This document shows positions 1 through 7,887 of a DNA stretch of 14,941 bases, in pieces. The DNA is from Halobacteriales archaeon QH_8_67_36. GTDB taxonomy: Archaea; Halobacteriota; Halobacteria; Halobacteriales; Haloarculaceae. The stretch is from assembly GCA_003021755.1 (NCBI GenBank), contig PXQZ01000015.1, forward strand, positions 1-14,941, in the 5' to 3' direction. Under the pieces are notes generated by a model. The model was given only the letters and a program-made list of their open reading frames with translations, had not been told where the DNA came from and made no database searches. The translations under genes and the position numbers were made by a program. The first letter of the stretch is position 1; each line of letters starts with the position of its first letter.

Positions 1-410
1 ACCGGGACCGGCGAGCTCTCGACGACCCGCTCGGTAACGCTCCCCAGATTGGCCACCCGGTCGCGGCCGGTGCGCCCGTGGGTGCCCATCACGACGAGGT
101 CGACCCCCTGTTCGTCGGCGTAGTCCACGATGGCCTTGTGCGGAATCCCCTCTTCCATCCGCGTCTCGATTTCGAGGCCCGCTTCCACCCCGCCGACGTC
201 GATGTCGTCGAGCGCGACCCGTCCTTCCTCCTCCAGTGACTGGCGTACGTCCTCTTGCGTGTCCTTCTCGGCGGCCAGCACGAGCCGCCGGTCCACGACG
301 TAGAGCCCGTGCAACACCGCGTCGTTGTCGCGGGCAATGGAGACGGCGTGAGAGAGCGTCTCCGTCGTCCCGGAACTCCCGTCGGTCGCGACCAGTACGT
401 TGTCGTACAT
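1..410 (-). CDS. Universal stress protein (UspA family), C-terminus cut by window edge
   Basis: The minus strand from the ATG at 410 reads 136 codons in frame to the window edge. The protein opens MYDNVLVATDGSSGTTE, the first beta strand and ATP-contacting Asp of the UspA fold. It ends with GTHGRTGRDRVANLGSVTER, the glycine-rich ATP-binding loop (G-2x-G, about ten residues, then G-S). The visible part is nearly the whole domain of about 140 residues, so only a few residues are missing. Proteins of this family are small cytoplasmic nucleotide-binding dimers linked to stress responses; the specific role here is unknown. A TATA-like box lies 27 nt before the ATG, fitting a leaderless mRNA. The gene is divergent from thrS across a 560-bp gap. 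Family assignment is firm. Confidence 0.93.
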   Translation of the reverse strand, partial: MYDNVLVATDGSSGTTETLSHAVSIARDNDAVLHGLYVVDRRLVLAAEKDTQEDVRQSLEEEGRVALDDIDVGGVEAGLEIETRMEEGIPHKAIVDYADEQGVDLVVMGTHGRTGRDRVANLGSVTERVVESSPVP

Positions 411-430
411 CCCGTGGCACTGCGTCCCGA

Positions 431-441
431 CGGTACATAGT
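431..441 (-). promoter_or_regulatory. TATA-like box of the universal stress protein gene
   Basis: Read on the minus strand this is TACTATGTACC, centred about 27 nt upstream of the ATG at 410. In haloarchaea that spacing puts the transcription start at or next to the start codon. Seen by eye only. Confidence 0.5.
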
Positions 442-469
442 ACTCCCTGTTGGCACACCACATGCCACT

Positions 470-593
470 GCTCCACGGTGCACTTCGTTCGCCATCTCGC
501 TTCGAGACACTTCGGTGTCGTCTACCACCACTGCTTCGCGGTTCGTTTCGCTCACCCTCCGCTTCGAGGGTCTTCACTTCGTTCGGACCCTCG
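470..593. repeat. Palindromic intergenic repeat cluster, locus A
   Basis: Positions 565-572 (CGAGGGTC) and 586-593 (GACCCTCG) form a perfect 8-bp inverted repeat around a 13-nt spacer. A second hairpin, GACAC-TTCG-GTGTC, occupies 506-519 with a C(UUCG)G-type tetraloop. Positions 470-506 match the reverse complement of 14534-14570 at 31 of 37 bases. The first inverted repeat has both arms identical to 4064-4092. The cluster sits between two divergent promoters and is not coding. Confidence 0.75.
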
Positions 594-937
594 CTGTTCA
601 TCCCACACACTTTTTACCGGCAAATGCTGACAGGTAACGACTGCTCGCTCGCGCCCGCGACAGGGAGTGGATCGGTCGACGACTCGCCGGCCGACGTCCA
701 CTGTCGGGCGATCCGGCGGTCTTTGAGCCGCCCCGTCGGACGACGCCGCCCGGCCCGCCGTCGGTCGTGGAACTCGACCCCGAAACCACCGGGGCCGACG
801 CCGAGAGACCCTCTCCTCACACAGCAGTAGTACGTTTCCGGGAGTCGCGTAGCGAGCTTCGGACCGCCTGTGACTGCTACCGGTCGCCATCCTGCCCTCG
901 CGTTCACTTTGTCACGCGAAACCGCGGGCGTCTCAAT

Positions 938-945
938 ACACTTAT
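938..945 (+). promoter_or_regulatory. TATA-like box of thrS
   Basis: CACTTATC lies about 27 to 34 nt before the ATG at 972, the distance expected for a leaderless haloarchaeal mRNA. It supports 972 over the in-frame start at 870, which would lie upstream of this promoter. Confidence 0.5.
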
Positions 946-971
946 CCCCGGCCGCTGTCGTAGCGTGGGAT

Positions 972-2900
972 ATGAGTACGGTCACGGTCACACTGCCGGA
1001 CGGGTCCACGCTCTCGATGGACGAAGGCAGTACGGTCGAGGACGTCGCCTACGAAATCGGACCGGGACTCGGTTCCGACACCGTCGCGGGCGTCGCGGAC
1101 GGCGATCTGGTGGACAGACACACTCCCCTCACCGAGGACGTCGAACTCGTCATCGTCACACCGCAGAGCGACCAGTACGTCGACGTGCTGCGTCACTCGG
1201 CCGCCCACGTCTTCGCGCAGGCGCTCCAGCGTGAGTTCCCCGAGGCGACACTGACACTCGGCCCGTGGACCGACGACGGCTTCTACTACGACGTGACCGG
1301 CGTCGACCTCGACGAGGACGACCTCGAAGTCATCGAGGCCGAGGCCAACGAGATAATCGAGGCCGACTACGACATCGTCCGCGAGGAAGTCCCCCGCGAG
1401 GAGGCCTTCGAGCGTTACGAGGACAACCCGTTCAAGCAGGACATCCTCGAAACCGAGGCCGCCGACGAGGACCCGGTCTCCTTCTACCGGCAGGACGACT
1501 TCTCCGACCTCTGTCAGGGCCCCCACGTCGAGTCGACCGGCGAAATCGGCGGCTTCGCGCTGCTTGAAATCTCGGCGTCGTTCTGGCGCGGCGACGAGGA
1601 CAACGAGACGCTGACCCGCGTCTACGGGACCGCGTTCCCGACCGAGGAGGGGCTCGAAAAGTATCTCGAAATGCGACGGCAGGCCCAGGAACGGGACCAC
1701 CGCAAGATCGGCCAGGAGATGGACCTGTTTTCCATCGACGACACGACCGGCCCGGGGCTTCCGTTGTACGAGCCACACGGCAAGAGGATACTCAACGAGC
1801 TCTCCGACTACGTCGGCCAGCTAAACCGCGAGGCGGGCTACGACGAGATAGAGACGCCCCACGTCTTCCGCACGGAACTCTGGAAGAAGTCGGGCCACTA
1901 CGAGAACTACGTCGACGACATGTTCCTGCTGGACGTCAACGACGAGGAGTACGGGCTGAAGCCGATGAACTGCCCGGGTCACGCGACCATCTTCGACCAG
2001 AAGTCCTGGAGCTATCGGGACCTCCCGGTCCGGTACTTCGAGGACGGGAAAGTGTACCGCAAGGAACAGCGCGGCGAGCTGTCTGGGCTCTCGCGGACGT
2101 GGGCGTTCACCATCGACGACGGCCACCTGTTCGTCCGGCCCGACCAGATCGAACAGGAGGTCCTCGCAACGGTCGACATCATCCTCGACACGCTTGATAC
2201 GTTCAACCTCGACTACGCCGTCCAGTTCGCCACCCGTCCGGAGAAGAGCGTCGGCGGCGACGAGATATGGGAGAAAGCCGAGAACCAGCTCGAATCCGTC
2301 CTCGACGAGCAGGACATCGACTACGAGGTCGAACCCGGCGACGGCGCCTTCTACGGCCCGAAAATCGACTTCGCCTTCGAGGACGCGCTGGGGCGCGACT
2401 GGGACGGCCCCACGGTCCAGCTGGACTTCAACATGCCCGAGCGGTTCGACCTCACCTACACGGGCGAGGACAACGAGGACCACCGCCCGGTGATGATTCA
2501 CCGTGCCCTCTATGGTAGCTACGAGCGTTTCTTCATGGTGCTGACCGAACACTACGACGGGAAGTTCCCGCCGTGGCTCGCCCCCGAACAGGTCCGCATC
2601 CTCCCCGTCTCCGACGACAACATCCCCTACTGCGAGAAGCTCAAGGCCGAACTGGGCGACTACCGCGTCGAGATAGAGGACCGCTCCTGGACCGTCGGCA
2701 AGAAGATTCAGCAGGCCCACGACGACCGCGTCCCCTACATGCTCATCATCGGGGACGACGAGGAGGAGGCCGGCAACGTCTCCGTTCGCGACCGCAAGGA
2801 ACGCGAAGCGAAAGACGTCGCCCTCGATGAGTTTGCTGATCACCTCGAAACCGAGGTCACCCAGCAGCGGACCGCCGTCACCTTCCTCGCCGGCCGATAG
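972..2900 (+). CDS. thrS: Threonyl-tRNA synthetase, bacterial-type architecture
   Basis: This 642-residue enzyme charges tRNA-Thr with threonine in the cytoplasm. Domain order: N-terminal TGS (about 1-64); editing domain with the HxxxH pair H75/H79 (HSAAH) and C181/H185 (CQGPH); class II catalytic core; C-terminal anticodon-binding domain (from about 533). The catalytic zinc ligands appear as C334 (MNCPGH), H385 (DDGH) and H510 (IHR). Motif 2 is around YRKEQRGELSGLSR and motif 3 around RALYGSYERF. The Cys/His editing domain is the bacterial-type one rather than the DTD-like domain of many archaeal ThrRSs, suggesting ancient acquisition from bacteria. The ATG at 972 is chosen because TGS begins there and the TATA box is at 938-945. 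It stands alone or heads a short unit with the next gene, 42 bp downstream. Confidence 0.97.
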   Translation: MSTVTVTLPDGSTLSMDEGSTVEDVAYEIGPGLGSDTVAGVADGDLVDRHTPLTEDVELVIVTPQSDQYVDVLRHSAAHVFAQALQREFPEATLTLGPWTDDGFYYDVTGVDLDEDDLEVIEAEANEIIEADYDIVREEVPREEAFERYEDNPFKQDILETEAADEDPVSFYRQDDFSDLCQGPHVESTGEIGGFALLEISASFWRGDEDNETLTRVYGTAFPTEEGLEKYLEMRRQAQERDHRKIGQEMDLFSIDDTTGPGLPLYEPHGKRILNELSDYVGQLNREAGYDEIETPHVFRTELWKKSGHYENYVDDMFLLDVNDEEYGLKPMNCPGHATIFDQKSWSYRDLPVRYFEDGKVYRKEQRGELSGLSRTWAFTIDDGHLFVRPDQIEQEVLATVDIILDTLDTFNLDYAVQFATRPEKSVGGDEIWEKAENQLESVLDEQDIDYEVEPGDGAFYGPKIDFAFEDALGRDWDGPTVQLDFNMPERFDLTYTGEDNEDHRPVMIHRALYGSYERFFMVLTEHYDGKFPPWLAPEQVRILPVSDDNIPYCEKLKAELGDYRVEIEDRSWTVGKKIQQAHDDRVPYMLIIGDDEEEAGNVSVRDRKEREAKDVALDEFADHLETEVTQQRTAVTFLAGR

Positions 2901-2942
2901 CTCGGGGCCGGTGCTTTTCAGCCGCGGCTTCGACCTTCCACC

Positions 2943-3980
2943 ATGAGCAACGACGACGAGCCGGCCGACACGATGCGTGAGCGAGCCGAAAAGCCATCGT
3001 GGCTGCTCTATCTCCTGCTCGATGCCGACCGGTGGCGCATCACTGGCCTCCTCTCGGCGGGGCTGTTTCTGACACTGGTCGCCGTCGGCGTCGCCCACCC
3101 CGTCCCCGCACAGACGCTGGTGACTGCCGCCGACCCCGTCGAGACGCTGTTTCAGGCACTCATCACCGGCATCATCACCGCCGTCACGCTCGTGTTGACC
3201 CTCTCACAGCTCGTGCTCTCCCAGGAGCTGGGCGCGGCCGGCGACCAACGCGACCGGATGGCCGGCGCGATAGAGTTCCGCGACGCCGTGGCCGACGCCG
3301 TCGGCACGCCTATCAGCCCTGCCGAACCCTCGGCGTTCCTCCGCTCGCTCGTCACCACGACCGGTGACCAGGCCCGAGCCCTCGAAGACGCGCTCGACGG
3401 CGAGCGGCTCGATGCGGAGCTGACCGACCTGCTGTCGACATACACGGACTCCGTCACGGGTAACGCGGACACCGTCGCCGACCAGCTCGAGGGCGCGGAA
3501 TTCGGCGAGTTCGACGTGGTCAGAACCGCGCTGAACTACAACTACTCCTGGAAGCTCTACGCCGGCCGCCGCATCAAAGCGCGCTACGCCGACCAGCTAC
3601 CCGAGGCGGCCGTCGACGCGCTCGATGCACTTACCGAGACCCTGTCACTGTTCGGGCCGGCCCGCGAGCACTTCAAGACGCTGTACTTCCAGTGGGAACT
3701 CTCGAACCTCTCGCGGACCCTGCTGTACATCTCACTCCCCGCCCTCACAGCGGCTATCAGCACGCTGCTGTTCCTGAACCCGCGGGACTTCGCCGGGCTG
3801 ACGCTCGGTATCGCCAACTCGCTGCTTCTCGTTTCAGCATTGGTGACCATCGCACTGCTCCCCTTCGTCGTCCTCCTGTCGTACATCCTCCGCATTGTCA
3901 CCGTGACCAAACGAACGCTCTCTATCGGCCCGTTCATCCTCCGGAAGACGGACCGGCCAGTCGATGTCGAGTGGGAGTAG
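2943..3980 (+). CDS. Four-helix membrane protein of unknown function
   Basis: A 345-residue protein I cannot assign to a characterised family. It has a charged N-terminus (about 1-30), two hydrophobic segments near 34-51 and 70-92, a soluble middle of about 160 residues rich in Asp, Glu and Ala, and two further segments near 258-278 and 288-318, the last long. The tail ends TDRPVDVEWE. The paired helices around a soluble domain suggest an integral membrane protein with one sizeable extramembrane domain; which side it faces cannot be told. The start lies 42 bp after thrS. A weak TATA-like GCTTTTCA (2913-2920) could give it its own leaderless transcript, or it may be read through from thrS. It converges on the PspA gene across the repeats at 4029-4159. 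Confidence 0.85.
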   Translation: MSNDDEPADTMRERAEKPSWLLYLLLDADRWRITGLLSAGLFLTLVAVGVAHPVPAQTLVTAADPVETLFQALITGIITAVTLVLTLSQLVLSQELGAAGDQRDRMAGAIEFRDAVADAVGTPISPAEPSAFLRSLVTTTGDQARALEDALDGERLDAELTDLLSTYTDSVTGNADTVADQLEGAEFGEFDVVRTALNYNYSWKLYAGRRIKARYADQLPEAAVDALDALTETLSLFGPAREHFKTLYFQWELSNLSRTLLYISLPALTAAISTLLFLNPRDFAGLTLGIANSLLLVSALVTIALLPFVVLLSYILRIVTVTKRTLSIGPFILRKTDRPVDVEWE

Positions 3981-4028
3981 CGGGGCGTGAGCGGAGAAGC
4001 GTCTCGAACGGCGAGTTACTCGATCGGG

Positions 4029-4159
4029 GCTCGCGGGTCACTCCGTTCCCCGCTTGCCTGTTCCGAGGGTCCTCCCTTCGGTCGGACCCTCGCTACTCCT
4101 CCGCGGCTCCCCGTGGTTGCCGCTCCGGTACGAGACACCTCGCTCCGCTCGGTGTCTCG
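4029..4159. repeat. Palindromic intergenic repeat cluster, locus B
   Basis: Two perfect 8-bp inverted repeats with the same geometry stand here: CGAGGGTC (4064-4071) with GACCCTCG (4085-4092), and CGAGACAC (4131-4138) with GTGTCTCG (4152-4159). Each encloses a 13-nt spacer built around CTTCG or CTCCG. Positions 4029-4057 match the reverse complement of 14602-14630 at 26 of 29 bases. CTCGCTACTCCTC follows each palindrome (4089-4101 and 4156-4168); the second copy includes the PspA stop codon. Located between two convergent genes, the hairpins could act as bidirectional terminators, but that is inference. Confidence 0.78.
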
Positions 4160-4993
4160 CTACTCCTCGTCTTTCAACTCGTCAAGCTCCGCCTCGACTT
4201 CGCCCTCGTCGACACTGCTGACGGTGTCGTCCACTAGCTCCTCTTCGAGGTCGCTCTCGGCCGTCCCGTCGTCTCCGTTGGCCGCCTCGGTGTCTGCTTT
4301 CCCCATCTCGGCTTTCAGCGTATCCAACTCGGCGTCGACCTCGCCGTCCTGCTGGAGTTCCGCCAGCTCCTTGTCCAGCTGGCTGCGGTCGTCGAGCTGG
4401 TTCTCCAGGGCACCCTCCTCCTGGAGTTCGTCCATCGCCTGCGAGCGGGCTTCCATGTCCTCCGTACGCTCCTCGGCGCGCTCGATGGCCCGGCTCACGT
4501 CCTCCATCTCCTCGCCCGCGCCGGTCATGGCCTCGTTGACCCGCACGGAGGCCTTGGCGGCCTCGTGGCGGGCCTTCATGGTCTCCTTCTTGGTACGGAA
4601 CTGCTCGATCTGGCGCTGGAGTTCGTTCTTCTGTTCGACGAGCTGGTCCTGCTGGGACTGGAGCTGACTGATCTGGCCCTCGAGCTCCTCGATCTGGCTC
4701 ATCTTCTGCTTTTTCTTCTCCAGGGCTTGCCGCGCGAGATCGTCCCGGTCCTGCTCGACGGCCTGGCGGGCCTGGTCGTTGTGTTTCTCGACGTTCTCTT
4801 CGAGCCGGCGTTTCTGAATCTCCAGGCGCTTCTTCTGGGTCGTCAGGTCGGCGATGCCCTGCTTGACGTCCTGTAGTTCGTCGCGGAGCTGTTCGTAGCT
4901 GTAATCAAGCGTCTCGGTCGGGTCCTCCGACCGGTTCAGGACGGCGTTGACCTTCGACCTGATGACGTACGATGCGCGCGAGAGGATTCCCAT
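4160..4993 (-). CDS. pspA: PspA/IM30-family coiled-coil protein with acidic tail
   Basis: This 277-residue protein opens MGILSRASYVIRSKVNAVLN, the amphipathic first helix of PspA/Vipp1 proteins, followed by a conserved-looking PTETLDYSYEQL and a long Gln/Glu/Lys/Arg coiled coil (about 25-200). Members of the family are ESCRT-III-like peripheral proteins that coat and stabilise stressed membranes. After the coiled core comes an unusually acidic tail (about 216-277) carrying a near-repeated motif, DGEVDAELDTLKAE (216-229) and EGEVEAELDELKDE (263-276). The ATG at 4993 is preferred because the family starts there and a TATA-like box lies 26 nt upstream; the open frame continues to 5227 but that extension resembles non-coding sequence. 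The stop codon abuts a perfect hairpin (4131-4159). Confidence 0.92.
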   Translation of the reverse strand: MGILSRASYVIRSKVNAVLNRSEDPTETLDYSYEQLRDELQDVKQGIADLTTQKKRLEIQKRRLEENVEKHNDQARQAVEQDRDDLARQALEKKKQKMSQIEELEGQISQLQSQQDQLVEQKNELQRQIEQFRTKKETMKARHEAAKASVRVNEAMTGAGEEMEDVSRAIERAEERTEDMEARSQAMDELQEEGALENQLDDRSQLDKELAELQQDGEVDAELDTLKAEMGKADTEAANGDDGTAESDLEEELVDDTVSSVDEGEVEAELDELKDEE

Positions 4994-5015
4994 ACGTATA
5001 GTTCGGGTCTCTGAC

Positions 5016-5023
5016 CTTAAACT
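5016..5023 (-). promoter_or_regulatory. TATA-like box of the PspA gene
   Basis: On the minus strand the element reads AGTTTAAG, centred about 26 nt before the ATG at 4993. It supports a leaderless mRNA and the shorter start. Confidence 0.55.
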
Positions 5024-5270
5024 TCTTTCATGGGATGTGCGACACCTCGGGACCGACAGTCGAGCCGTGAGCGATCCCGTCCTCGTCCCCGGCGGCCGAG
5101 ATGTTATCGGGCGTCTCGACACCCCACCCCCAGCACGGCGGCTCCCAACTCGACCCGACGGAGCGGCGACCGAGGCTGCTCTCACGGGTGTTTCGGCCGG
5201 GTAGGCGAACGCACGCGAGATAGCCACGGCCGGGGTGGGGAAGTGCGAGCGAGTGGCGAAGATAGCGCGC

Positions 5271-5286
5271 TCCGAAACCGTTTTGA
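5271..5286 (+). promoter_or_regulatory. BRE/TATA-like promoter of the pyrG operon
   Basis: TCCGAAACCGTTTTGA combines a purine-rich BRE-like CGAAA with a T-rich box centred about 26 nt before the ATG at 5309. It argues against the in-frame upstream start at 5030. Positions 5030-5270 show nothing else I can support. Confidence 0.5.
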
Positions 5287-5308
5287 GGTCACGGGAGCCA
5301 CCGACAGT

Positions 5309-6970
5309 ATGCCGACCGAACCCGAAACGGACTACGACCCGGAACTGGGTCGCAAGTTCATCTTCGTCACCGGGGGCGTGATGTCAGGTCTGGGCAAGGG
5401 CATCACCGCCGCCAGCACGGGCCGCCTTCTCAAGAACGCCGGGTTCGACGTGACCGCGGTCAAGATCGACCCGTATCTCAACGTCGACGCTGGGACCATG
5501 AACCCCTTCCAGCACGGCGAGGTGTACGTCCTCAAGGACGGGGGCGAGGTCGACCTCGACCTGGGGAACTACGAGCGGTTCCTCGACATCGACATGACGT
5601 TCGATCACAACGTCACCACGGGCAAGACCTACCAGCACGTCATCGAGAAGGAACGCGCCGGGGACTATCTCGGCCGGACCGTCCAGATCATCCCGCACGT
5701 CACCGACGACATCAAGCGCCGAATCCGTGAAGCCGCCGAGGGCAACGACGTCTGTATCATCGAGGTCGGCGGCACCGTCGGCGACATCGAGGGGATGCCC
5801 TATCTCGAAGCGCTGCGCCAGTTCGCCCACGAGGAGGACGAGGACGACATTCTCTTTACCCACGTCACGCTCGTCCCCTACTCGAAGAACGGCGAGCAAA
5901 AGACCAAGCCCACACAGCACTCCGTCAAGGAGCTCCGGAGTATCGGCCTTCAGCCGGACGTGCTGGTCGGTCGCTGTTCGGACAAGCTCGACATCGACAC
6001 GAAGGAGAAAATCGCGCTGTTCTGTGACGTGCCCACCGACGCCGTCTTCTCGAACCCCGACGTCGACGACATCTACCACGTCCCGCTGATGGTCGAGGAA
6101 GAGGGGCTCGACCAGTACGTCATGGAGCAGCTGAACGTCGCCGACGAGGCCCTGCCCGCCGAGGACCGCGAGAACCGCTGGCGCGAACTCGTCACCCAAC
6201 AGACCGAGGGCGAGGTCGACGTGGCTCTCGTCGGGAAGTACGACCTCGAAGACGCCTACATGTCCGTCCACGAGGCGCTGAAACACGCCGGGCTGGAGAA
6301 GAACGTCGACGTCAACGTCCGCTGGGTCAACTCGGAGAAGATGCCCGACCACCACGAGCGTCGGATGCGCGAGGCCGACGCTATCGTCGTCCCCGGCGGC
6401 TTCGGCACCCGCGGCACCCAGGGGAAGATAGACGCCATCCGGTACGCCCGCGAGAACGCCATCCCCTACCTGGGGCTCTGCCTGGGCTTCCAGCTAGCCG
6501 TCATCGAGTACGCCCGGAACGTCCTCGGACTCGAGTGGGCGCACTCGGCGGAACTCGACGAGGACACCCCCCACCCCGTCATCGACATCCTGCCCGAGCA
6601 GTACGAGATAGAGGACATGGGCGGGACGATGCGGCTGGGCGCCCACGAGACCGACATCGAGCCCGGGACCCTCGCCGCGTCGCTGTATGGCGACTCCTGT
6701 ACGGAACGGCACCGCCACCGCTACGAGGTGAACCCGGAGTACTTCGACTCGCTCGAAGACGCCGGGCTGAAGTTCTCCGGGCGCTCGGGTAACCGTATGG
6801 AGATACTCGAACTCGCCGCCGCGGAGCACCCCTACTTCATCGGGACGCAGTTCCACCCCGAGTTCCGCTCCCGGCCAACCAGAGCGAGTCCGCCGTTCGT
6901 CGGCCTGCTGGAAGCCGTCCTCGGCGACGACCCACACGGCGTCGACGCCGAGACGGAGGTGAGCCACTGA
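5309..6970 (+). CDS. pyrG: CTP synthase (glutamine-hydrolysing)
   Basis: A 553-residue enzyme that converts UTP, ATP and glutamine to CTP in pyrimidine synthesis. The N-terminal amidoligase domain (about 14-280) begins KFIFVTGGVMSGLGKG, the P-loop-like ATP site, and contains VKIDPYLNVDAGTMNPFQHG and EVGGTVGDIEG, which bind nucleotide and Mg. The class I glutamine amidotransferase domain (about 303-540) has the oxyanion region VPGGFGTRGTQ, nucleophile C391 in GLCLGFQ, and the H516/E518 pair in QFHPEF. Length matches the family. The ATG at 5309 fits the promoter and the usual N-terminus. The stop TGA (6968-6970) shares its last base with the ATG of the GMP synthase gene, so the two are translationally coupled. 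Both products use glutamine-derived ammonia for nucleotide amination. Confidence 0.98.
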   Translation: MPTEPETDYDPELGRKFIFVTGGVMSGLGKGITAASTGRLLKNAGFDVTAVKIDPYLNVDAGTMNPFQHGEVYVLKDGGEVDLDLGNYERFLDIDMTFDHNVTTGKTYQHVIEKERAGDYLGRTVQIIPHVTDDIKRRIREAAEGNDVCIIEVGGTVGDIEGMPYLEALRQFAHEEDEDDILFTHVTLVPYSKNGEQKTKPTQHSVKELRSIGLQPDVLVGRCSDKLDIDTKEKIALFCDVPTDAVFSNPDVDDIYHVPLMVEEEGLDQYVMEQLNVADEALPAEDRENRWRELVTQQTEGEVDVALVGKYDLEDAYMSVHEALKHAGLEKNVDVNVRWVNSEKMPDHHERRMREADAIVVPGGFGTRGTQGKIDAIRYARENAIPYLGLCLGFQLAVIEYARNVLGLEWAHSAELDEDTPHPVIDILPEQYEIEDMGGTMRLGAHETDIEPGTLAASLYGDSCTERHRHRYEVNPEYFDSLEDAGLKFSGRSGNRMEILELAAAEHPYFIGTQFHPEFRSRPTRASPPFVGLLEAVLGDDPHGVDAETEVSH

Positions 6971-7887
6971 TGGTGAACCCCGGGGAGTTCATCGAGGAGA
7001 AAGTCGAGGAGATAGCCAGCGAGGTCGGCGAGAAAAACGCCGTCATCGGCCTCTCCGGCGGCGTCGACTCCTCGACCGCGGCCGCATTGGCCTACGAGGC
7101 CATCGGTGACCAGCTCACCGCCGTCTACGTCGACACCGGCCTCATGCGGAAGGGCGAGACCGACGAGATTCGCGAGACGTTCGACTACATGGAGTCGCTG
7201 CGCATCGTCGACGCCACGGACCGCTTCCTCGAGGAACTCGACGGCGAGACCGACCCCGAGGCAAAGCGCCACGTCATCGGCGAGCAGTTCATCCGGGAGT
7301 TCGAGACCGTCGCCCGCGAGGTCGACGCCGACTACCTCGTCCAGGGGACCATCTACCCCGACCGCATCGAGAGCGAGGGAACGATCAAGTCCCACCACAA
7401 CGTCGGCGGCCTCCCCGAGCGAATCGACTTCGACGGCATCGTCGAGCCGATGCGTGACCTCTACAAGGACGAGGTCCGGGAGGTCGCCCGCGCGCTCGGC
7501 CTGGAGGAGATGATCTCCGAGCGGATGCCGTTCCCCGGCCCCGGGCTGGCCGTCCGAATCATCGGCGAGGTCACCGAGGAGAAACTCGATGTCGCTCGCG
7601 AGGCCAACCACGTCGTCGAGGAGGAGCTACAGGAGTACGAGCCGTGGCAGGCGCTGGCCGCCGTCATCGGGAAGGCCACGGGGGTCAAGGGCGACAACCG
7701 CGTCCACGGCTGGGTCGTCGCCGTCCGCTCGGTCGAATCGCGCGACGGGATGACCGCTCGCGCCCAGGAACTCGACTGGGACACGCTCCAGCGGATGCAG
7801 AGCCGCATCACCGGCGCCCACGAGAACGTCGCCCGCGTCGTCTACGACGTGACGCACAAACCGCCCGCGACCATCGAGTACGAATGA
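6970..7887 (+). CDS. guaAB: GMP synthase, ATP-pyrophosphatase subunit (subunit B)
   Basis: A 305-residue subunit that adenylates XMP and aminates it to GMP with ammonia supplied by a separate glutaminase subunit. The PP-loop SGGVDSS is at 29-35. QGTIYPDRIES (125-135), KSHHNVGGLPE (140-150) and the region around MPFPGPGLAVRIIGE (186-200) are typical of the family, and the C-terminal dimerisation domain ends KPPATIEYE. There is no glutamine amidotransferase domain, as expected for the split archaeal enzyme; the partner subunit must be encoded outside this window. Start and stop codons overlap both neighbours (TGATG with pyrG, ATGA with the next gene), which defines a single coupled operon. Confidence 0.97.
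   Translation: MVNPGEFIEEKVEEIASEVGEKNAVIGLSGGVDSSTAAALAYEAIGDQLTAVYVDTGLMRKGETDEIRETFDYMESLRIVDATDRFLEELDGETDPEAKRHVIGEQFIREFETVAREVDADYLVQGTIYPDRIESEGTIKSHHNVGGLPERIDFDGIVEPMRDLYKDEVREVARALGLEEMISERMPFPGPGLAVRIIGEVTEEKLDVAREANHVVEEELQEYEPWQALAAVIGKATGVKGDNRVHGWVVAVRSVESRDGMTARAQELDWDTLQRMQSRITGAHENVARVVYDVTHKPPATIEYE

Larger units (their letters stand above)
411..971. other. Long divergent non-coding gap between usp and thrS
   Basis: No reading frame in this 561-bp stretch looks like a protein; those present are short, Arg/Ser/Pro-rich and have no family features. The gap holds the usp promoter (431-441), a palindromic repeat cluster (470-593), an orphan TATA-like CTTTTTACC (610-618), about 300 bp with no recognisable content, and the thrS promoter (938-945). 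Confidence 0.6.

Noticed and set aside
89..610. 173-codon minus-strand frame with an Arg/Ser-rich product
   Set aside because: It overlaps the universal stress protein in another frame, has no family features and is typical of shadow frames in high-GC DNA.
942..1778. 278-codon frame antisense to thrS
   Set aside because: Val/Leu/Asp-rich complement of an acidic coding region; long antisense frames are routine in haloarchaeal genes. The same reasoning rejects 1821-3098 and 5384-6355.
4994..5227. N-terminal extension of PspA by 78 residues
   Set aside because: The family begins at MGILSRASYV and the TATA-like box at 5016-5023 lies inside the proposed extension.
5030..5308. N-terminal extension of CTP synthase by 93 residues
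   Set aside because: Arg/Pro/Ser-rich, absent from the family, and upstream of the likely promoter at 5271-5286.
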